The notes beneath the pieces were generated by a model. That model made no database searches and was not told where the DNA came from. It worked only from the letters and a program-made list of their open reading frames with translations. This document shows, piece by piece, positions 6,952-16,030 of a stretch of DNA of 35,386 bases. Location of the stretch: assembly GCA_945898215.1 (NCBI GenBank), contig CAMDHY010000038.1:1-35386 (forward strand), read 5' to 3'. Both the position numbers and the translations under genes were made by a program. This DNA comes from Pseudoxanthobacter soli DSM 19599 (lineage in GTDB: Bacteria > Pseudomonadota > Alphaproteobacteria > Rhizobiales > Segnochrobactraceae). How positions within the stretch are numbered: the first letter of the stretch is position 1; each line of letters starts with the position of its first letter.

Positions 6952-8841
6952 ATGTCGACCACGTCTGGTTATAGGCCGTCGCGCCCGCCGCGCCACGACG
7001 CCCCGCCCGGCGCGTCCCCCGAGGGGCCTGCGGCCGCGCTGTCGATGGTTCCCGCCGACCCGGCGTGGACGCCCGCCGATCTGCAGCCCAGGGCGGTCGT
7101 CGCCCGCCGCCGCCTCGTCATGGCGACGCTGGAACTCGGCACGCTCGCAGCCCTCACCGCCGGCCTGTCGGTGCTGCTCGGCCACGGCGGCTGGTCCGTC
7201 CTCGACGGCGTGCTTCTCGTTACCTTCCTGCTTTCGACGCCGTGGACGGTGATCGGCTTCTGGAACGCCGTCATCGGCTTTGCGATCCTGCACGGCACCC
7301 GCGATCCGATGGCGGTGGTGGCGCCTTTCCTGTCGCGGGCCCACCCGGACGATCCGATCACGGCCAGGGTCGCGCTGGCGCTCTGCATCCGCAACGAGGA
7401 CCCCGACGCCGTCTTCGCCCGGCTCTCCGTCATGCGCGAGGCGCTCGACGCGACGCCGTGGGGCGAGCGCTTCGTCGTCGTCGTGCTGTCGGATTCCTCG
7501 AAGCCCGAGATCATTGCCGCCGAGGAGGCCGCCGCGTCGCGCCTGTCCGCCGGCTCCCGTCATGCGGGCTCGGTCCGCTACCGCCGCCGCACCGACAACG
7601 CCGGCTTCAAGGCCGGCAACATCCGCGAGTTCGTCGACCGCGCCGGCGACGAGTTCGAGTTCATGATCACGCTGGACGCCGACAGCCTGATGTCGGCCGA
7701 CGCCATGCTCGAACTCGTCCGCGTCATGCAGGCGACGCCGCGTCTCGGCATCCTGCAGAGCCTCGTCGTCGGCCGCCCGGCCGAGAGCGGCTTCGCCCGC
7801 ATCTTCCAGTTCGGCATGCGCCATGGCATGCGCAGCTACACCACCGGCAGCGCCTGGTGGCACGCCGACTGCGGTCCCTACTGGGGCCACAACGCCGCGA
7901 TCCGCATGGACGCCTTCCGCGAGCACTGCCGCCTGCCGGCGCTGCCGGGGCGGCCGCCGCTCGGCGGGCCGGTGCTGTCGCACGACCAGATCGAGGCCGC
8001 GATGATGCGCCGCGCCGGCTACGAGGTGCGCGTGCTCGCCCGCGAAGGCGGCAGCTTCGAGGAGAACCCGCCGGCGCTGCCGGACTTCCTTAAGCGCGAC
8101 CTGCGCTGGTGCCAGGGCAACATGCAGTACTTCAAGCTGATCGGCATGCCGGGCCTGAAGCCGGTCAGCCGGCTGCAGGTGCTGCTCGCCATCCTGATGT
8201 ATTTCGGCGCCGCCGGCTGGGTGGTGTTCATCGCCGCGAGCGCCTTGAAGGTGTTCGAGGCGCCGGCGAGCGAGCCGTTCCCGGCCGCCTTCGGCGTCTT
8301 CTTCTTCTTCGTCATCTTCACGATGAGCCTGATGCCGAAGCTCGCCGGCGTCGCCGACATCCTCGTGCGCGCCTCCGAGCGGCGGCGCTACGGCGGCGGC
8401 ACCCGCCTCGTCGCCGGCGCCCTGATCGAGGTCATTGCCTCGACCCTGATGGCCCCGGCGGTGGCGCTGGCCGACACGATCTTCATGATCGGCCTCCTGT
8501 TCGGCCGCCGCGTCGGCTGGGAGGGGCAGAAGCGCGACGGCTACCGCCTGACCTGGGCGCACGCCGTCCGGGGCTTGTGGCCGCAGGTGGTCTTCGGCGC
8601 CGCCGTCGGTGTCCTGCTCGCGGTGATGATGCCGGGCGTGCTGCCCTGGGCCTCGCCGATGCTCGCCGGCCTGATCGGCGCCCCGGTCTTCGCGGTGGCG
8701 ACCGCCGCCCCGGGCTTCGGCCGCTGGCTCGCCACGCGCGGCCTCTGCGCCATTCCCGAGGAGTTCATCCCGGACGCGACGCTGGTCGCCGCCGAGACGG
8801 CGGAGGCGGGTGAGCGGCGCGACGAGCGCATGGCGGCTTGA
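6952..8841 (+). CDS. opgH: Glucans biosynthesis glucosyltransferase MdoH/OpgH
   Basis: A 629-residue inner-membrane GT2 protein from the ATG at 6952; an ATG at 7045 giving 598 residues is an equally credible start, as no clear ribosome site favours either. Two transmembrane segments near 58-78 and 84-113 precede the cytoplasmic catalytic domain. That domain shows D181 (LSDSS), DADS at 242-245, HDQ at 344-346 and DLRWCQGN at 383-390, the D,D,D,(Q)RW set of processive GT2 enzymes in the form typical of OpgH. Several hydrophobic segments follow from about 408 onward. It makes the beta-glucan backbone of osmoregulated periplasmic glucans from UDP-glucose. The usual partner opgG is not in this window. 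It is divergent from the dehydrogenase gene and convergent with the broken hydrolase. Confidence 0.92.
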   Translation: MSTTSGYRPSRPPRHDAPPGASPEGPAAALSMVPADPAWTPADLQPRAVVARRRLVMATLELGTLAALTAGLSVLLGHGGWSVLDGVLLVTFLLSTPWTVIGFWNAVIGFAILHGTRDPMAVVAPFLSRAHPDDPITARVALALCIRNEDPDAVFARLSVMREALDATPWGERFVVVVLSDSSKPEIIAAEEAAASRLSAGSRHAGSVRYRRRTDNAGFKAGNIREFVDRAGDEFEFMITLDADSLMSADAMLELVRVMQATPRLGILQSLVVGRPAESGFARIFQFGMRHGMRSYTTGSAWWHADCGPYWGHNAAIRMDAFREHCRLPALPGRPPLGGPVLSHDQIEAAMMRRAGYEVRVLAREGGSFEENPPALPDFLKRDLRWCQGNMQYFKLIGMPGLKPVSRLQVLLAILMYFGAAGWVVFIAASALKVFEAPASEPFPAAFGVFFFFVIFTMSLMPKLAGVADILVRASERRRYGGGTRLVAGALIEVIASTLMAPAVALADTIFMIGLLFGRRVGWEGQKRDGYRLTWAHAVRGLWPQVVFGAAVGVLLAVMMPGVLPWASPMLAGLIGAPVFAVATAAPGFGRWLATRGLCAIPEEFIPDATLVAAETAEAGERRDERMAA

Positions 8842-8844
8842 CTA

Positions 8845-8859
8845 AGGGCGCTCGGCCCT
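8845..8859. terminator. Small hairpin between convergent genes
   Basis: AGGGC and GCCCT form a 5-bp stem with a 5-nt loop in the 17-nt gap between the opgH stop and the stop of the hydrolase gene. There is no T-run on either side, so a termination role is only a guess from its position. Confidence 0.25.
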
Positions 8860-9607
8860 CACTCCCCGCTTCGCGCGTTGAGCCAGGCGATCGTGCGGGC
8901 GGCGATGCCGTCGAAGTCGTGCGGCTTGAAGTGGCGCTCCCAGTAGTGGCCGTATTCCGGCAGCACCTCGAGCGTCACGTCGGGGTTGCCGGCGGCCTGG
9001 AGCGCCGCCGCCATCGCCTTTGAGGCCTCCGGCGGGGCTTGCAGGTCGGCGGCGCCGTGCAGCAGGTAGACGGGCTGCCGGATGCGATCGGCGCAATTGA
9101 TCGCCTGCACCGTCTCGTAGCACTCCGGCATGTCCGCCGGCGTACCGCCGACCCACTGGCAGAGCCGGGCGTAGCGGCCGGCCGCATAGCCTTCGAGACG
9201 CCCTCGAGCTCGCGCCGGAACGTGCTCGGCGCGCCCCAGGCGACGACGCCGGCGAAGCGTGGATCGAGCCCGGCCGTCCGGAGCGCCCCCGTGCCGCCGC
9301 GCGAGTGGCCGACGAGGAAGACGCGCGCGGGATCAATGTCGGTTTCCGCCTGAAGTCGTTTGAGGCCGAGTGCGTAGTCGGCCGGATCGTCGATCGCAAA
9401 CGCCGCACGCCAGCTGATGGCCAGTGCGTGATAGCCGGAAGCCGCCAGGCGTTCCCCGAGCCAGGAGAGCCCCGCCGGATCGCCCTTCCGCAGACCGCCG
9501 GGACCGATGACGACGCCCGCCCGCCGGCCGGGCAGCGCCGAGCGGTGCAGGATCGCCGGCTGCGGCCCGGCGGCGGTAGTGGCGAGGGAGATCGTTTCGG
9601 CGGCCAC
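8859..9607 (-). pseudogene. Alpha/beta hydrolase (dienelactone-hydrolase-like), frameshifted
   Basis: The start is the GTG at 9607, chosen because GAGGAAG lies five bases upstream and the protein family begins here. The first frame gives VVIGPGGLRKGDPAGLSWLG (oxyanion region), the nucleophile elbow GHSRGG, then GAPSTFRRELEGVS. Near 9191-9196 the frame is lost. Continuing one base off gives GYAAGRYARLCQWVGG, the acid loop LLHGAADLQAPPE and the histidine region EYGHYWERHF, ending at 8859. Restoring one G (GTCTCGAAGG to GTCTCGGAAGG) would rejoin the two parts into about 249 residues with a full Ser-Asp-His triad. It is either a recent pseudogene or a one-base sequence error; both halves still look well conserved, which favours a very recent event or an error. 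The substrate is unknown. Confidence 0.8.
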
Positions 9608-9812
9608 GGCGCTTCCTCGGGCTGACGGCCGTCGCGGCGCGGCCGCGCGCACTATGGCGCGACCCGCCCGGCCAGCTGAAATGACGAGCGCTGATGCGGG
9701 CGAGCGGAATTGCTGATGGGCTCCGGGCGACATCGCAGCTTCGCCGACCACTGCTTCAATGGCGGAACGCCGCCGCTCCCCCCGGTTGGCGCGTTGCAAG
9801 CGAGGCATTCCG

Positions 9813-11072
9813 ATGAAGCGAGCGATTCTCAGGGCCGCGGCTGCCCTCTGTCTGGCGCTGTCGGCGGGCGGTGTTCCGACCTTCGAGGTGTGGGCGCAGG
9901 GCGCCGAGGACTCCGCGCAGCTCGGGCCACGGCCGTTCTACCTCGTCGACCGGATGGCGGACGGCGAGCTCAAGCAGGCGCTCGCCGCCTGTGCGACCGG
10001 GCCGTTCACCCCGTCGAGCTTCTCGATCGGCCACCGCGGCGCGCCGCTGCAGTTTCCCGAGCACACGCGCGAGGGCTATCTCGCCGCCGCCCGCATGGGC
10101 GCCGGCATCCTCGAGTGCGACGTCACCTTCACCAAGGACCGCCAGCTCGTCTGCCGGCACTCGCAGTGCGACCTGCACACCTCCACCGACATCCTGGCGC
10201 GACCGGAGCTCGCCGCGAAGTGCACGACGCTGTTTACCCCCGCTGACCCGGCGACGGGCAGGAAGGCCGAGGCGAAGTGCTGCACGAGCGACCTGACGCT
10301 CGCCGAGTTCAGGTCGCTGCAGGGCAAGATGGACGGCGCCAACGTCAACGCCACCACCGTCGCCGACTACATGAAGGGCACCGCCGGCTGGCGCACCGAC
10401 CTCTATGCCTCGACCGGCATGCTGATGACGCACGCCGAGAGCATCGCGCTGTTCAAGGACCTCGGCGTGCAGTTCACGCCCGAACTCAAGGCACCGAGCG
10501 TGCCGATGCCGTTCGACGGCGACTACACCCAGGACGCCTACGCCCAGCAACTGATTGACGAGTACAAGGCCGCCGGCATCGACCCGGGGGACGTCTTCGC
10601 CCAGTCGTTCCAGCTGCGCGACGTGCTCTACTGGCTGAAGGCCGAGCCGGCGTTCGGCGCGCAGGCGGTGTTCCTCGACGACCGCGACGAGACGCTCGCG
10701 GGCTTCGACGCGATGAAGCCGGAGACCTGGAAGCCGACGATGCAGGAGCTCGTCGGCCAAGGCGTCGAGATCGTCGCCCCGCCGACGCACGTGCTGGTGA
10801 CGCTCGACCCGCAGGGCAAGATCATGCCGTCAGCCTACGCCAAGGCCGCGAAGGATGCCGGCCTCGACATCATCACCTGGACGCTGGAGCGCTCCGGCAC
10901 GCTCGCCGACGGCGGCGGCTACTATTTCCAGAGCGTCAAGGATGCCATCAAGGGCAGCGGCGACACCTACGTGCTGCTCGACGTGCTGGCGAAGGACGTC
11001 GGCGTGCGCGGTGTCTTCTCCGACTGGGCCGCCACCGTCACCTATTACGCCAACTGCATGGACCTCGACTGA
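9813..11072 (+). CDS. Secreted glycerophosphodiester phosphodiesterase
   Basis: A 419-residue protein from the ATG at 9813, with GCGAGG seven bases upstream and a signal peptide ([20 protein letters not shown], cleavage near 28). The catalytic core of the GDPD TIM barrel is clear: HRGAP at 74-78, the E83-H84-T85 block, E101 and D103 in ILECDV, H116, and E224 in FTPELKAPS. Towards the C-terminus [10 protein letters not shown] matches the last barrel strand. By family knowledge it hydrolyses glycerophosphodiesters to glycerol-3-phosphate and an alcohol, here in the periplasm or outside the cell. It has more cysteines than usual (for example C60, C102, C114, C119, C137, C156, C157), which suggests disulfides in the exported protein. 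It has no evident operon partner. Confidence 0.9.
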   Translation: MKRAILRAAAALCLALSAGGVPTFEVWAQGAEDSAQLGPRPFYLVDRMADGELKQALAACATGPFTPSSFSIGHRGAPLQFPEHTREGYLAAARMGAGILECDVTFTKDRQLVCRHSQCDLHTSTDILARPELAAKCTTLFTPADPATGRKAEAKCCTSDLTLAEFRSLQGKMDGANVNATTVADYMKGTAGWRTDLYASTGMLMTHAESIALFKDLGVQFTPELKAPSVPMPFDGDYTQDAYAQQLIDEYKAAGIDPGDVFAQSFQLRDVLYWLKAEPAFGAQAVFLDDRDETLAGFDAMKPETWKPTMQELVGQGVEIVAPPTHVLVTLDPQGKIMPSAYAKAAKDAGLDIITWTLERSGTLADGGGYYFQSVKDAIKGSGDTYVLLDVLAKDVGVRGVFSDWAATVTYYANCMDLD

Positions 11073-11218
11073 GACAGGGTGCGTGCTTGCGGGGACGGCC
11101 GGGACGCGCCGGCATTCCCTTCGTGCGAGCGCAGATCGGGGCGCGCGGCGAGGGGCGCGCGCTCGCGCGGGCGGGCGTCCTGCTTCGGCCTTCGTGATGG
11201 AACGGAAGCGAGGTCTAG

Positions 11219-11710
11219 ATGGGTGCGGGAACTTTGCGGCTGGCTAGCATCGCTGCCCTCGTCGCCCTTGCAGCTGTGGTGACCGCCGCCGGCGCCCGGG
11301 CCGACACGGCGGCCGACGAACGGGCGATCACCGAGCGGCTGCAGCGCTGGACGGCGGCCTTCAACGCCCGCGACGCGGCGGGCGCCTGCGACCTGTTCGC
11401 GCCGGACCTCGTCTATTCGCTGCCGGGCCTCGTCGATGCGTCCTACGAGCGGATGTGCGGCAACTTCCGGGCGGTGTTCGCCAAGCCGGGGCTGCGTCTC
11501 ACCTACGCCGAGCCGGACATCCACGAGATCCTCGTCGACGGCGACCTTGCGGTGGTCCGCCTCACCTGGACGCTCACCGCCGAGGCGAACGGCGACACGG
11601 ACACCACGTCCGACGAGGGCCTGGACGTCTTTCGCCGCCAGCCGGACGGCCGCTGGTCGATCATCCGCTTCATGGCGTTCCCGACGCGGGAAAACCGGGT
11701 GCTGGAGTAG
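11219..11710 (+). CDS. Secreted SnoaL/NTF2-like protein (DUF4440-type)
   Basis: A 163-residue protein from the ATG at 11219, with GCGAGG five bases upstream. Residues 1-28 are a signal peptide ending near GARA. The rest fits the small cone-shaped NTF2/SnoaL fold: an N-terminal helix ITERLQRWTAAFNARDAAGACDLF is followed by strands ending in GRWSIIRFMAFPTRE. Two cysteines (about 60 and 80) may pair. Family members bind small hydrophobic ligands or act as isomerase-like enzymes, but many have no known role and none can be assigned here. The gap of 146 nt from the phosphodiesterase gene has no terminator, so co-transcription is possible. It converges with the FG-GAP gene with 34 nt between the stops. 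Confidence 0.8.
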   Translation: MGAGTLRLASIAALVALAAVVTAAGARADTAADERAITERLQRWTAAFNARDAAGACDLFAPDLVYSLPGLVDASYERMCGNFRAVFAKPGLRLTYAEPDIHEILVDGDLAVVRLTWTLTAEANGDTDTTSDEGLDVFRRQPDGRWSIIRFMAFPTRENRVLE

Positions 11711-11744
11711 GGCGGCGGCAAGTCCGGTGTGCTCCCCTCCGCGG

Positions 11745-13895
11745 CTACTTCCACGGCTGCCCGAACAACACATAGCCGCCGCCCGAGCCCGTCTTCGAGG
11801 TCAGGTCCTCCGTGCTCAGCACGAAATCGTCGCGGCCGTCGCCGTTCACGTCGCCGACACCCGCCACCCGCCCCCGTCCGTCTATCCCTTTGAGGCGGAC
11901 GGCGCGCACCGACTTCGAGCGGTCGAACTCGACGAGACCTGGGAAGGTCCTCTGGCCGAGCAGCAGGTAGGCGCTCAACGGTTCCTCCTCGCCACCGAAC
12001 ATCACGTCGCCGATGCCGTCGCCATTGACGTCGCCGACGCCCGCGGACCAGATCGCCGAGGTCTTCGTGCGGAAACCGTTGCGGCCGTTGAGGCTCGTGA
12101 GGCCGAAAGAGGCGGGGAAGCCGCCGGTCGCCTTGCCGAAGACGACGAAGCCGGCCCGTGCGAAGTGGTATTGTACGGTGGGCGCGTCGCCTTGCCGGGC
12201 CGTGAGCACGATGTCGTCGACGCGATCGCCGTTGACGTCGCCGGCTGCACCGGCGGTCTGCGCGATGCCGAGATTGTCGTTGCGCAGCACACCGGGGATG
12301 ACGAAGCCGTCGCGGCCGTCTAGCTCTGCAAGCCTGCGACGGAAAGGCACGGGCTTCTTCGAGCCGAAGACGACGTAGACGGCACCGGCATTCACCACGT
12401 CGCCGTGGTTTGCTCGCGGCGCGCCGACCAGGATGTCGGCAAGGCCGTCGCGGTTGAGGTCGCCTGCGCCGGTGACCCACTCGATCGGCGCTCCCTGCGC
12501 ACGCAGCAGCACATAGCCGTCGTCCTGGTCCAGGCCGTCGACTGCGATCACCGGCGGGAAGTCGCCGTCCTTGCGCCCGAAGACGACATTTACCGCGACG
12601 CCCTGGTAGTCCTCGGTCGACGTCGCGCCGATGTCGTCGATGCCGTCGCCGTTGACGTCACCGAGGATCGCCGCCCGGCCATTGGCCGAGATCAGCACCG
12701 CCTCGCGGGGCTTCGGCACGTTCGGGTCGAGGATGACCGTCTTCGGCATGTCGTCCCGGCCGAAGACCACCCAGCTGCCGATCTGCGAGCTCAGCAAGAT
12801 GTCGTCGCGCCCGTCGCCGTTGACGTCTCCGCCGCCGGAGACGCTGTCGCCGAGGAGCAGACCGCCGCGGTGGCCGACGAGACGGAAGCCGTCGGTGCCG
12901 TCGAGCCGCGACGCGTCGACGACATCCGGAATCTTGCGGCTCGGCCCTCCGTACACGACCGCCGCATAGCCGGGCCTGCGTCGATCCGGCCAGGCGCCGA
13001 ACGGCGCCCCCATCAGCACGTCGTCATAGCCGTCGCCGTTGAAGTCGCCGGCGGTGCTGGTCGTCCGCCCGAGGCCGTGCTGTTCCCAGTTCGGCCGGTT
13101 GCGGATGGCGAAGCCTTCCGCCGGCCGCATTTTCGGCAGGTCGATAACGTCGGTGGCGTTGCGGTCGATCTTCTGCGAGATCGTCACCGGCTCGGACATC
13201 GGGCCGATGTTTCCCGCGGCGTCGACCAATGCCATTTGGTAAGTGTGTGTGGCGTTCTCGGGCGGCGCAATCAAGAAGTCGGTGCGGTTCAGGAAGTTCA
13301 AGGATCCAAAGTAGGTAGGGGTTCCGTCATTCCGAAACAGGGTGAGCCAACCATCCTGCGCACCGTTCTGATCGACCGAGAGCGTCACTTCGAGGGCATC
13401 AGTGGTGACGGATACTGGCGCAGGTCGCTCGAGGCGACTGCCATACGCGAACGTGGGCGCGGCGATCGGTGCAATGTCGTCGAAGAAGATTGCAAACAGC
13501 ATCCCGGTTTCGGCAGTCCCCAGTCGGACGTCGACAGCGAACAGGTTCTCCCCGTAGTCCAACTTCGGAAGCTGGAATTCGAAGCGCCCCTTCGAATCCG
13601 CAACGGTCGAGCCCACGGATTTGACGTCTGTGGTTTCCCCGACCATTTGGCTGTATCGGACCTTGGCATTGGGGGAGGTGACGCCGCCGACCAGCGGTGT
13701 GCGATCTGATGTGGTATCGAAGGTTCCGCCGGTCCGCGACTTTCCCTTCAGTTCGAATGTCGGAGTGAGGATTCGTTCCGCAGCCGCCGGTGCGCTGACC
13801 ACCACCAGTGCGGCGAGCAGTGCAACGCCGAGGGGACATCTCGGCGACCACATCGCGCGTCGCGACACGGGGGCCTGACGGCATAACATTCCCAT
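11745..13895 (-). CDS. Secreted seven-repeat FG-GAP (integrin-alpha-like) beta-propeller protein
   Basis: A 716-residue protein from the ATG at 13895; another ATG at 13853 would still keep the signal peptide (CPLGVALLAALVVVSAPAAAE). Residues about 40-260 form an Ig-like or beta-sandwich region with GRFEFQLPKLDYGENLF and DAAGNIGPMSEPVTI, as in bacterial Ig-like extracellular modules. From about 275 there are seven FG-GAP repeats, each with a calcium loop of the form DxNxDGxxD. They start near residues 284 (DFNGDGYDD), 357, 413, 479, 553, 622 and 682 (DVNGDGRDD). Seven copies fit one closed seven-bladed propeller. The protein ends right after the last blade with no anchor or sorting domain seen. 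It is likely a calcium-binding surface or secreted protein; partner unknown. The repeats make the DNA internally repetitive. No operon link to rpe is needed, since rpe lies upstream on the same strand with hairpins between. Confidence 0.85.
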   Translation of the reverse strand: MGMLCRQAPVSRRAMWSPRCPLGVALLAALVVVSAPAAAERILTPTFELKGKSRTGGTFDTTSDRTPLVGGVTSPNAKVRYSQMVGETTDVKSVGSTVADSKGRFEFQLPKLDYGENLFAVDVRLGTAETGMLFAIFFDDIAPIAAPTFAYGSRLERPAPVSVTTDALEVTLSVDQNGAQDGWLTLFRNDGTPTYFGSLNFLNRTDFLIAPPENATHTYQMALVDAAGNIGPMSEPVTISQKIDRNATDVIDLPKMRPAEGFAIRNRPNWEQHGLGRTTSTAGDFNGDGYDDVLMGAPFGAWPDRRRPGYAAVVYGGPSRKIPDVVDASRLDGTDGFRLVGHRGGLLLGDSVSGGGDVNGDGRDDILLSSQIGSWVVFGRDDMPKTVILDPNVPKPREAVLISANGRAAILGDVNGDGIDDIGATSTEDYQGVAVNVVFGRKDGDFPPVIAVDGLDQDDGYVLLRAQGAPIEWVTGAGDLNRDGLADILVGAPRANHGDVVNAGAVYVVFGSKKPVPFRRRLAELDGRDGFVIPGVLRNDNLGIAQTAGAAGDVNGDRVDDIVLTARQGDAPTVQYHFARAGFVVFGKATGGFPASFGLTSLNGRNGFRTKTSAIWSAGVGDVNGDGIGDVMFGGEEEPLSAYLLLGQRTFPGLVEFDRSKSVRAVRLKGIDGRGRVAGVGDVNGDGRDDFVLSTEDLTSKTGSGGGYVLFGQPWK

Positions 13896-14017
13896 GGCCG
13901 GACACTTTCGTTCGCTGATGCGGTCTATCTCTACCAAAGGTTGCCACGTTGGCGCGGCAGCAACAAGGCTGCGAGCGGCGGATCACGCAGGAGACCGGAA
14001 GTGGCCACGCGGCGGCG

Positions 14018-14052
14018 CCGTGCGCGCACGGCCGGGAGGCGCCGCGGCCTCC
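14018..14052 (-). terminator. Two hairpins just downstream of rpe
   Basis: GGAGGC (14035-14040) pairs with GCCTCC (14047-14052), and CCGTGCGCGCACGG (14018-14031) is self-complementary. They start four bases after the rpe stop, at the end of the Calvin-cycle operon. There is no T-run on the minus strand, so this may be an mRNA 3' stabilising structure rather than a true intrinsic terminator. Confidence 0.4.
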
Positions 14053-14055
14053 GCC

Positions 14056-14745
14056 TCACGCCGCCGTCTTCATCGCCGCTTCGCCGCCGGCGCGGATGGC
14101 CGCGATGTTCGCCGCGTAGGCCTCGGGGGTGCCGCCCTTGAAGACGGCGGAGCCGGCGACGAGGCTGTCGGCACCGGCCTCGGCGCAGAGGCGCGCCGTC
14201 TCCGGGTTGACGCCACCGTCGATCTCGATGCGGATCGGCCGATCGCCGATCATCTGTCGGATCCGGCGGATCTTCGGCAGCTGCGAATGCAGGAACGACT
14301 GGCCGCCGAAGCCGGGGTTCACCGTCATCACCAGCACCAGGTCGACCTTGTCGAGCACGTACTCGATGGTGCTCTCCGGCGTCCCCGGGCAGAGCGTGAC
14401 GCCGGCCTTGCAGCCGAGGCGGCGGATCTCCTGCAGCGTCCGGTCGATGTGGGGCGAGGATTCGACGTGGGCGATGATTTGGTCGGCGCCCGCCTTGGCG
14501 AAGGCCTCCAGGTAGGGGTCGACCGGGGCGATCATCAGGTGGACGTCGAAGGGCTTCGTCGTGTGCGGGCGCAGCGCCTTCACGACGTCCGGGCCGATGG
14601 TGATGTTCGGCACGAAGTGGCCATCCATGACGTCGACGTGGATCCAGTCGGCGCCGGCGGCGTCGATGGCACGCACCTCCTCGCCGAGGCGGGCGAAGTC
14701 CGCCGACAGGATCGACGGGGCGATGACGAGGGGCTGCTGGCTCAT
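14056..14745 (-). CDS. rpe: Ribulose-phosphate 3-epimerase
   Basis: A 229-residue TIM-barrel enzyme that interconverts ribulose-5-phosphate and xylulose-5-phosphate, returning pentose to phosphoribulokinase in the Calvin cycle. Metal ligands are seen as H36 and D38 in [13 protein letters not shown]69 in DVHLMI, and D176 in EIDGGV. The flexible phosphate loop is [12 protein letters not shown] at 140-151. D38 and D176 are also the acid/base pair of the family. Its length is normal. It is the last gene of the cbb operon, 10 nt after cbbX, so the name cbbE also applies. It lies downstream of the strong hairpin that follows cbbS and may be made in smaller amounts than Rubisco. Confidence 0.96.
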   Translation of the reverse strand: MSQQPLVIAPSILSADFARLGEEVRAIDAAGADWIHVDVMDGHFVPNITIGPDVVKALRPHTTKPFDVHLMIAPVDPYLEAFAKAGADQIIAHVESSPHIDRTLQEIRRLGCKAGVTLCPGTPESTIEYVLDKVDLVLVMTVNPGFGGQSFLHSQLPKIRRIRQMIGDRPIRIEIDGGVNPETARLCAEAGADSLVAGSAVFKGGTPEAYAANIAAIRAGGEAAMKTAA

Positions 14746-14755
14746 CGGGAAGTCC

Positions 14756-15697
14756 TCAAGCGCGGGTCTCGGAAGCGGCCTTGAACACCCGGCTCGACAG
14801 GATGTCCTCCGCTTCGATGGTCATGATGTCGCCGGCCGTCAAGGGCTCGGCCGCGCGGGCGACGAGCCGGTTCGCCTGCCGGAGGCGGGCGCGATCGAGC
14901 GCGTTGCGGATCGAGCGGGCGTTGGAGAAGTGCGGCTGCCGGCGGCGGGCGACGACGTAGGACTCGAACGCCGTCCTCGCCTCCGGGCTCAGCCGGTAGT
15001 TCTGGTCGGAAAGCAGCTTCTCGCCGATCGAGACGAGCTCGCCGTCGCCATAGTCGGGGAAGTCGATGTGGTGGGCGATGCGCGAGCGGAAGCCGGGGTT
15101 GGAGGAGAAGAACTTGTCCATCCGGTCGCCGTAGCCGGCGAGGATGACGACGAGGTCCTCGCGCTGGTTCTCCATCACCTGCAGCAGGATCTCGATCGCC
15201 TCCTGGCCGTAGTCGCGCTCGTTCTCCTGGCGGTAGAGGTAGTAGGCCTCGTCGATGAAGAGCACACCGCCCATCGCCTTCTTGAGGATCTCCTTCGTCT
15301 TCGGCGCGGTGTGGCCGATGTACTGGCCGACGAGGTCGTCGCGCGTGACGGAGACGAGGTGACCGCGTCGGATGAAGCCGAGGCCGTGCAGGATCTCCGC
15401 CATCCGCATGGCGACCGTCGTCTTGCCGGTGCCGGGGTTGCCGGTGAACGACATGTGCAGGGTCGGCGCCTCCGCCGCGAGCCCGAGCCGGCGCCGCACC
15501 CGCTCGATCAGCAGGAGTGCGGCGATCTCGCGGATGCGCGTCTTCACGGGTTTGAGCCCGATCAGGTCGCGGTCGAGCTTGTCGAGGATGGCGTCGATCC
15601 CTGCCTCGGCGCGCTCGGCGAGGAGGTCGACGCGGACGGTCGGATCGAACGGGGCAGGGGCCTCGCCGGCGGCTTCGGTGTGGGTGACGGTGTTCAT
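14756..15697 (-). CDS. cbbX: Red-type Rubisco activase CbbX (AAA+)
   Basis: A 313-residue AAA+ ATPase from the ATG at 15697; a longer open frame upstream is repeat-derived and rejected. Walker A is GNPGTGKT at 86-93, the pore loop is YIGHT at 126-130, Walker B is VLFIDE at 145-150, and the arginine-finger region is NPGFRSR at 200-206. By family knowledge CbbX forms RuBP-stimulated hexamers that pull on the C-terminal tail of the red-type large subunit to release inhibitory sugar phosphates. Its presence agrees with the red-type CbbL/CbbS encoded just upstream. It is separated from cbbS by 333 nt that hold a terminator-like hairpin and a palindromic element, so it may be expressed by readthrough or from an unseen promoter. 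Confidence 0.96.
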   Translation of the reverse strand: MNTVTHTEAAGEAPAPFDPTVRVDLLAERAEAGIDAILDKLDRDLIGLKPVKTRIREIAALLLIERVRRRLGLAAEAPTLHMSFTGNPGTGKTTVAMRMAEILHGLGFIRRGHLVSVTRDDLVGQYIGHTAPKTKEILKKAMGGVLFIDEAYYLYRQENERDYGQEAIEILLQVMENQREDLVVILAGYGDRMDKFFSSNPGFRSRIAHHIDFPDYGDGELVSIGEKLLSDQNYRLSPEARTAFESYVVARRRQPHFSNARSIRNALDRARLRQANRLVARAAEPLTAGDIMTIEAEDILSSRVFKAASETRA

Positions 15698-15715
15698 GGG
15701 GGGCGGCTCCGTTCT

Positions 15716-15874
15716 ACGCGTCCCTCCCCTGCCAGGGGGAGGGACGGGCCGCGCAGCGGCCAGGGTGGGGCCCGTCGATCCGGAGTGAGACGGCCGATGT
15801 CGCGGTCCTGATTGACAGGCCCCCACCTGCCGGCTGCGCCGGCTGTCCTCCCCCCTGGCAGGGGGAGGACGCGT
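15716..15874. repeat. Palindromic MITE-like element, copy 1 (cbbX/cbbS gap)
   Basis: About 159 bp bounded by imperfect inverted ends. The left end ACGCGTCCCTCCCCTGCC matches the reverse complement of the right end GGCAGGGGGAGGACGCGT. Each end is also a local palindrome around CTGCCAG/CTGGCAG. Inside the left end GGCCGC-GCA-GCGGCC and inside the right end GCCGGC-TGC-GCCGGC form further hairpins. A second, clearly related copy lies at 21483-21626 in the opposite orientation. No coding potential is seen. Together with the terminator at 15908-15981 it fills the 333-nt gap between cbbX and cbbS. Confidence 0.8.
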
Positions 15875-15907
15875 CAGCGTTCGGGTCATGCGTCGGCGCA
15901 TCGAAAC

Positions 15908-15981
15908 AAAAAACGGCGGCTTCCGGGTGGTCCGGCGAGAGGGCGCCGGACCCACGGAGCGAGCGGGTCCGGAAGCCGCCG
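15908..15981 (-). terminator. Structured intrinsic terminator/attenuator after cbbS
   Basis: On the minus strand a 13-bp outer stem is formed by CGGCGGCTTCCGG (15981-15969) and CCGGAAGCCGCCG (15926-15914), followed at once by TTTTTTG (15913-15907). Inside is a second hairpin, GGTCCGGCG (15952-15944) with CGCCGGACC (15937-15929), loop of six bases. GGACCC/GGGTCC can form an alternative pairing with the inner arms. It begins about 50 nt after the cbbS stop. It fits a strong rho-independent terminator or partial attenuator that sets cbbLS apart from cbbX-rpe. Confidence 0.75.
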
Positions 15982-16030
15982 CAAGGGGAGGCCCGCGCCA
16001 CGCCAGGCGCGGAGCGCTCCACGGAGCGTG

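Noticed and set aside
6232-8562. Long minus-strand frame opposite opgH
   Set aside because: Its translation is low-complexity and His/Arg-rich, and opgH on the other strand has all catalytic motifs.
11745-13895. Tandem DNA repeat or CRISPR-like pattern from recurring GTCGCCGTTGACGTC strings
   Set aside because: The strings are irregularly spaced and encode the DVNGDG calcium loops of FG-GAP repeats.
15698-15955. N-terminal extension of CbbX into the upstream gap
   Set aside because: The extra residues come from the palindromic repeat; family length and homology support the start at 15697.
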